Assembly: GCA_947164965.1 (NCBI GenBank)
Contig: CAMUYR010000008.1
Location: 46,794 to 110,793 of the forward strand
Source of the DNA: an uncultured Prevotella sp.
GTDB lineage: Bacteria; Bacteroidota; Bacteroidia; Bacteroidales; Bacteroidaceae
Reading direction: 5' to 3'
DNA: 64,000 nucleotides
How positions within the stretch are numbered: the first letter of the stretch is position 1; each line of letters starts with the position of its first letter. Below, piece by piece: positions 62,201 through 64,000 of the stretch. Under the pieces are notes generated by a model. It was not told the origin of the DNA and ran no database searches. It saw nothing but the letters and a program-made list of their open reading frames with translations. Position numbers and translations under genes: made by a program.

Positions 62201-63382
62201 CCATGTATAGCCGTCCTTAGAGGTTTGATACATCGTATGCGAGGGCGGCACATGCTCATCCTTTGGGTCGCATAGGTAGTGTATATAGAATTGTTCGTTC
62301 CAATAGGCTATCATAGGTTGGTGGTTGTACGTCCATCCGTTTCCATTACTGATGGCAGGGTGCTCGCGATTGGCACGTAGTATCTGAATGTTATGTACGC
62401 CAACAACAGGCGAGAGCCCTCCATCGTGACGATTTGGGTTGCTCAATGTTTTGCCTGTATAATGTATCTTGTCAGCGGTGAGTAATCCATTTAGAATAGT
62501 TATGTCTGCCTCAAAGATTGTACCGTGCTTGTGTAGGTTGGGCACGCTGACCTTGTTAGAGACATCCTCGAAGGTGACAAAATATTTTGTAAAATGGGCG
62601 CCGAAATCTTTCAGTTCATAGCGGTCGTAATAAATAAGCCAACCATCCTTGACTTTAACAGTAGTTGGACCTTCCATCATCTTGCCAGTAAACGGCTCTG
62701 AGGGCTTCGACCACGGACCGTATGGCGTCTTGGCATATGCTACCTTGATGTCTCGCTCTGGTCTGGTGTTATCCTTCAGCACCATCACGTAATCATCCTT
62801 GCCCCGTTTGACCAAAGTGGCATCGATACACGAGAATCCTGGGTCAATCATCAATTTAGTGGGAGTGAACTTTTTGAAGTCTTTTGTCGTGGTATAATAG
62901 AGCCTGTGATTGTTCTTATGGTCTTCCTGACCGTCTGGGAACTTGCCTGGAATACACGATGCCCATATGATGACAGTTTGTTTTTTGACGTCGTCCCAGA
63001 AGAGCTCGGGAGCCCAGACATTAACAGTTGTCGTATCTGTCATCACTTCGATAAAACGCTGTTTACTCCAATGAACCAAATCCTTTGAACAAGCATAGCC
63101 AAATCCACGGTCGCCTCGCCAAGACGATGTCCAAACGAGATGGAATATGCCATCGGGCGTACGGATAATCGAAGGGTCGCGCATTACCCGCTGATTGCCC
63201 ACTTCGGGTTTTAGCCAAATGCCGTCGACCTGTTGCCATGTCCACCCGTCATAACTATAGATAAAACGGAGTCCGTCTGTGGCAGGTTCATGAAACGATG
63301 TGGAGATATACACTTTCTGCTGTGCTGAGAGTTTTAAAAAAAACATCAGCAGGAGGGAAAAGATATAAAAACGTTTAATCAT
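59213..63382 (-). CDS. GH143-GH142-like two-enzyme protein for RG-II chain D
   Basis: A 1389-residue exported protein (signal MIKRFYIFSLLLMFFLKLSAQ). Residues about 20-300 are a propeller of the GH43/GH143 type (MRDPSIIRTPDGIFHLVWTS, VNVWAPELFWDD, PGFSCIDATLVKRG); a second propeller-like part runs to about 700. A LamG/concanavalin-like domain follows (about 745-900, KVAFDLKAGQNHHGLLQIEF). From about 925 a helical barrel of the GH142 type runs to the end (WYYRWWTLRKHIELTP, GGLYWQADVQDAMEETISGG, GAVWPFATSQTLTAMA). The B. thetaiotaomicron enzyme BT1020 has this pair: one part frees beta-L-Araf, the other the acid Dha of chain D. The match is by domain order and context, not by search. Single-gene unit with a weaker shared motif. 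Confidence 0.78.
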   Translation of the reverse strand: MIKRFYIFSLLLMFFLKLSAQQKVYISTSFHEPATDGLRFIYSYDGWTWQQVDGIWLKPEVGNQRVMRDPSIIRTPDGIFHLVWTSSWRGDRGFGYACSKDLVHWSKQRFIEVMTDTTTVNVWAPELFWDDVKKQTVIIWASCIPGKFPDGQEDHKNNHRLYYTTTKDFKKFTPTKLMIDPGFSCIDATLVKRGKDDYVMVLKDNTRPERDIKVAYAKTPYGPWSKPSEPFTGKMMEGPTTVKVKDGWLIYYDRYELKDFGAHFTKYFVTFEDVSNKVSVPNLHKHGTIFEADITILNGLLTADKIHYTGKTLSNPNRHDGGLSPVVGVHNIQILRANREHPAISNGNGWTYNHQPMIAYWNEQFYIHYLCDPKDEHVPPSHTMYQTSKDGYTWSDPQILFPEVQVPEGFQKPNRPEKAHDLIAIMHQRVGWYTSKSGQLWAIGNYGVAFDKKDDPNDGNGLGRVIREVKKDGTLGAIYFIYLNHTYKNSKTIFPFYTKAPKDVKQACEEILANPRYRMQWVEEADRNDPLIPLNKEYKAYCDYTLPDGKIAALWKHALTSTSADGGLTWAQPVERAKGFVNSNAKIWGQRLTDGTYATVYNPSEYRWPLAISLSKDGYEYTTLNLVQGEVPPMRYGGNYKSYGPQYVRGIQEGNGVPKDSDLWVAYSMNKEDMWVAHIPVPVQTEAHSHADGSEFGVGSDLAMLTNWNIYSPVYAPVSLNDGWLTMKDSDPFDYARVERKIPASKELKVAFDLKAGQNHHGLLQIEFLDQHGTACSRIELTNDGIMRCKGGARYGGLGKYEPNTTYKIEAILSVSKRMIEVYVNGKKAGQRMFFAPVEAIERVMFRTGSERRFPDVDTPADWDGTLNNAGERAPTATFSIANFVTNPEGEPSGTAAFLKYDDYKHHVDYFNAMEDENIVQAIPNAKAWEWMTKNIPLFDCPNKDFEEMWYYRWWTLRKHIELTPVGYAMTEFLVNRNYADKWKLIASGVGHHIHESRWLRDSTYLDQIIRTWFKGNDGKPLAKLTNYSSWIAHSLWQRHLVDGRKQWYIDMLPSLEWEYNHWETTHTREGGLYWQADVQDAMEETISGGRKKKYLRPSINSYMYGNAMAIGNIAKLAGNNQKAANYFQKAEELREKVHAKLWNEGHKFFETHRIDSSSNVREAIGFLPWYTHMAYEQPKYAEAWLQAGDEKGFSAPYGQTTAERRHPQFRTHGVGKCEWDGAVWPFATSQTLTAMANYLSDYTQPVITDSLYFAELEKYMQSQHMRGKPYIGEYLDETTGYWLKGDQERSRYYNHSTFNDLMITGLCGLRPRQDNTIEVNPLLPKDKWDYFCLDNVLYHGHNLTIVWDKNGSRYHAGKGLRIYVDGKLAGQRDTLGRIIVENALKTTR

Positions 63383-63405
63383 GTTGTTTACTTATTTAAT
63401 ATTAT

Positions 63406-63432
63406 GACGAAAAACTTGGCGGTTTGTAACTA
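63406..63432 (-). promoter_or_regulatory. Shared RG-II regulon motif, site F (upstream of GH143-GH142-like gene), weaker
   Basis: Minus strand: TAGTTACAAAC, nine bases, TTTCGTC, then ATAATAT, 23 bp before the ATG. Only the ACAAA and CGTC cores are kept, so this site is the least certain of the six. Confidence 0.45.
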
Positions 63433-63447
63433 AATGCTTAATTTTGC
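63416..63447 (+). promoter_or_regulatory. Possible promoter of the FMN-binding protein gene
   Basis: TTGG at 63416 and TAATTTTG at 63440-63447, 20-21 bp apart, 43 bp before the ATG at 63491. It overlaps site F of the divergent gene. Confidence 0.5.
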
Positions 63448-63490
63448 AGGCAGAAATGGACAATAGAATGTTAATTTGAAAAAGGTGTAT

Positions 63491-63871
63491 ATGAAAAAAT
63501 TGTTTTTAATATTAGTTTCGTTGTGGACATTAAGCGTATATGCAGATGACGTTATGAGAAAAGAGAAGGATGGAACTTACATTGTAAATACCACAACATT
63601 AGCAAAGGATGTTGAAGGCTATAATGGCCCGACACCATTGGAAGTGCATATTCGAAAGAATAAGATTGTGAAAGTGATAATGCTGAAAAGTATGGAAACT
63701 CCCAAATATAATGCAAGAGTCAAGTCTACCTTATTGCCCAAATATGAAGGAATGAAAGTGAATAAGGGAGAAATTCAAGATGTGGATGGGATCACTGGTG
63801 CCACTTTTACATCCGATGCAGTGAAGGAAAATGTTAAACGTGCATTAGACTATTACAAGAAGCATCGTTGA
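63491..63871 (+). CDS. Secreted FMN-binding domain protein
   Basis: A 126-residue exported protein with one FMN-binding domain, as in RnfG and NqrC. The start at 63491 has AAAAAGG just upstream and gives a signal peptide (MKKLFLILVSLWTLSVYA); a TTG 15 bases earlier is less likely. The domain has GYNGPTPLEVHIRKNKIVKVIML and the flavinylation motif DGITGATFTSDAV, in which the last Thr of TGAT would carry covalent FMN. No membrane helix remains after cleavage. Such single-domain proteins act in extracytoplasmic electron transfer and need the ApbE transferase, which is not in the window. It is divergent from the GH143-GH142-like gene. No link to RG-II is evident. Confidence 0.85.
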   Translation: MKKLFLILVSLWTLSVYADDVMRKEKDGTYIVNTTTLAKDVEGYNGPTPLEVHIRKNKIVKVIMLKSMETPKYNARVKSTLLPKYEGMKVNKGEIQDVDGITGATFTSDAVKENVKRALDYYKKHR

Positions 63872-64000
63872 AGTTTAGCAGTTCATGGATGTACCAATAA
63901 TTATATAATATAGTAGTATTATTATAATATAATAAGGTGTAATAATTTGTATTGTCAACAAAAGCGAAAACTTTTTGTTTTTCTCTAAAAAAGTTGGTAA
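63872..64000. other. A/T-rich tail without a recognised feature
   Basis: The last 129 bp are rich in TATAATATA-like sequence and contain no open reading frame or hairpin that I can support. Confidence 0.5.

Overview
The window looks like the chromosome of a member of the Bacteroidales, most likely a Prevotella-type gut or rumen bacterium. The evidence is a SusC/SusD pair, a hybrid two-component sensor (HTCS), Bacteroidetes promoters (TTTG, about 20 bp, then TAnnTTTG), Sec or lipoprotein signals on almost every enzyme, and dense clusters of glycoside hydrolases (GH). No rRNA, tRNA, CRISPR array or intact transposase was seen.

Layout. 1-8709 (+): the end of a SusC receptor, SusD, two CE1-type esterases and a GH3, probably a locus for an esterified plant polysaccharide. 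8824-12837: an HTCS regulator. 12949-16191: a SusA-like GH13, an amidase and a small secreted protein. 16241-25542 (-): GH138-like, GH137-GH2-CBM57 and GH2. 25709-31077: a Pif1-like helicase, a membrane-spanning lipoprotein regulator, a TonB-C lipoprotein, a repeat-rich 0.9 kb spacer and a SIMPL protein. 31097-43511 (-): dinB, GH78 fused to a sialidase-like domain, GH140, GH51, GH95 and a CE19-like esterase. 43624-46272 (+): a GH3. 46309-52051 (-): fucI, GH28, a sodium/solute symporter and a DapA/NanA-family aldolase. 52160-56655: a corrinoid methyltransferase set on both strands. 56660-63382 (-): GH78 and a GH143-GH142-like enzyme. 63491-63871 (+): an FMN-binding protein.

The enzymes from 16 to 63 kb match what is known for rhamnogalacturonan II (RG-II): GH137, GH138, GH140, GH142/143, GH95, GH78, GH2, GH28 and CE19. 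Six minus-strand transcription units in this stretch share a motif just upstream of their first gene, TGAYGACAAAA, nine bases, then a block ending in GTC. The strongest novelty candidate is that this putative RG-II regulon seems to include: (1) a corrinoid methyl-transfer system whose large protein carries homocysteine-methyltransferase and B12 domains but no folate domain, next to an RG-II-type rhamnosidase, which may take methyl groups from a methylated compound such as the 2-O-methyl sugars of RG-II; and (2) a symporter, aldolase and FucI operon suited to using 3-deoxy-ulosonic acids such as Kdo. The cluster is incomplete here: no GH139, GH141, GH106 or GH31, and no SusC/SusD of its own, lie in this window.
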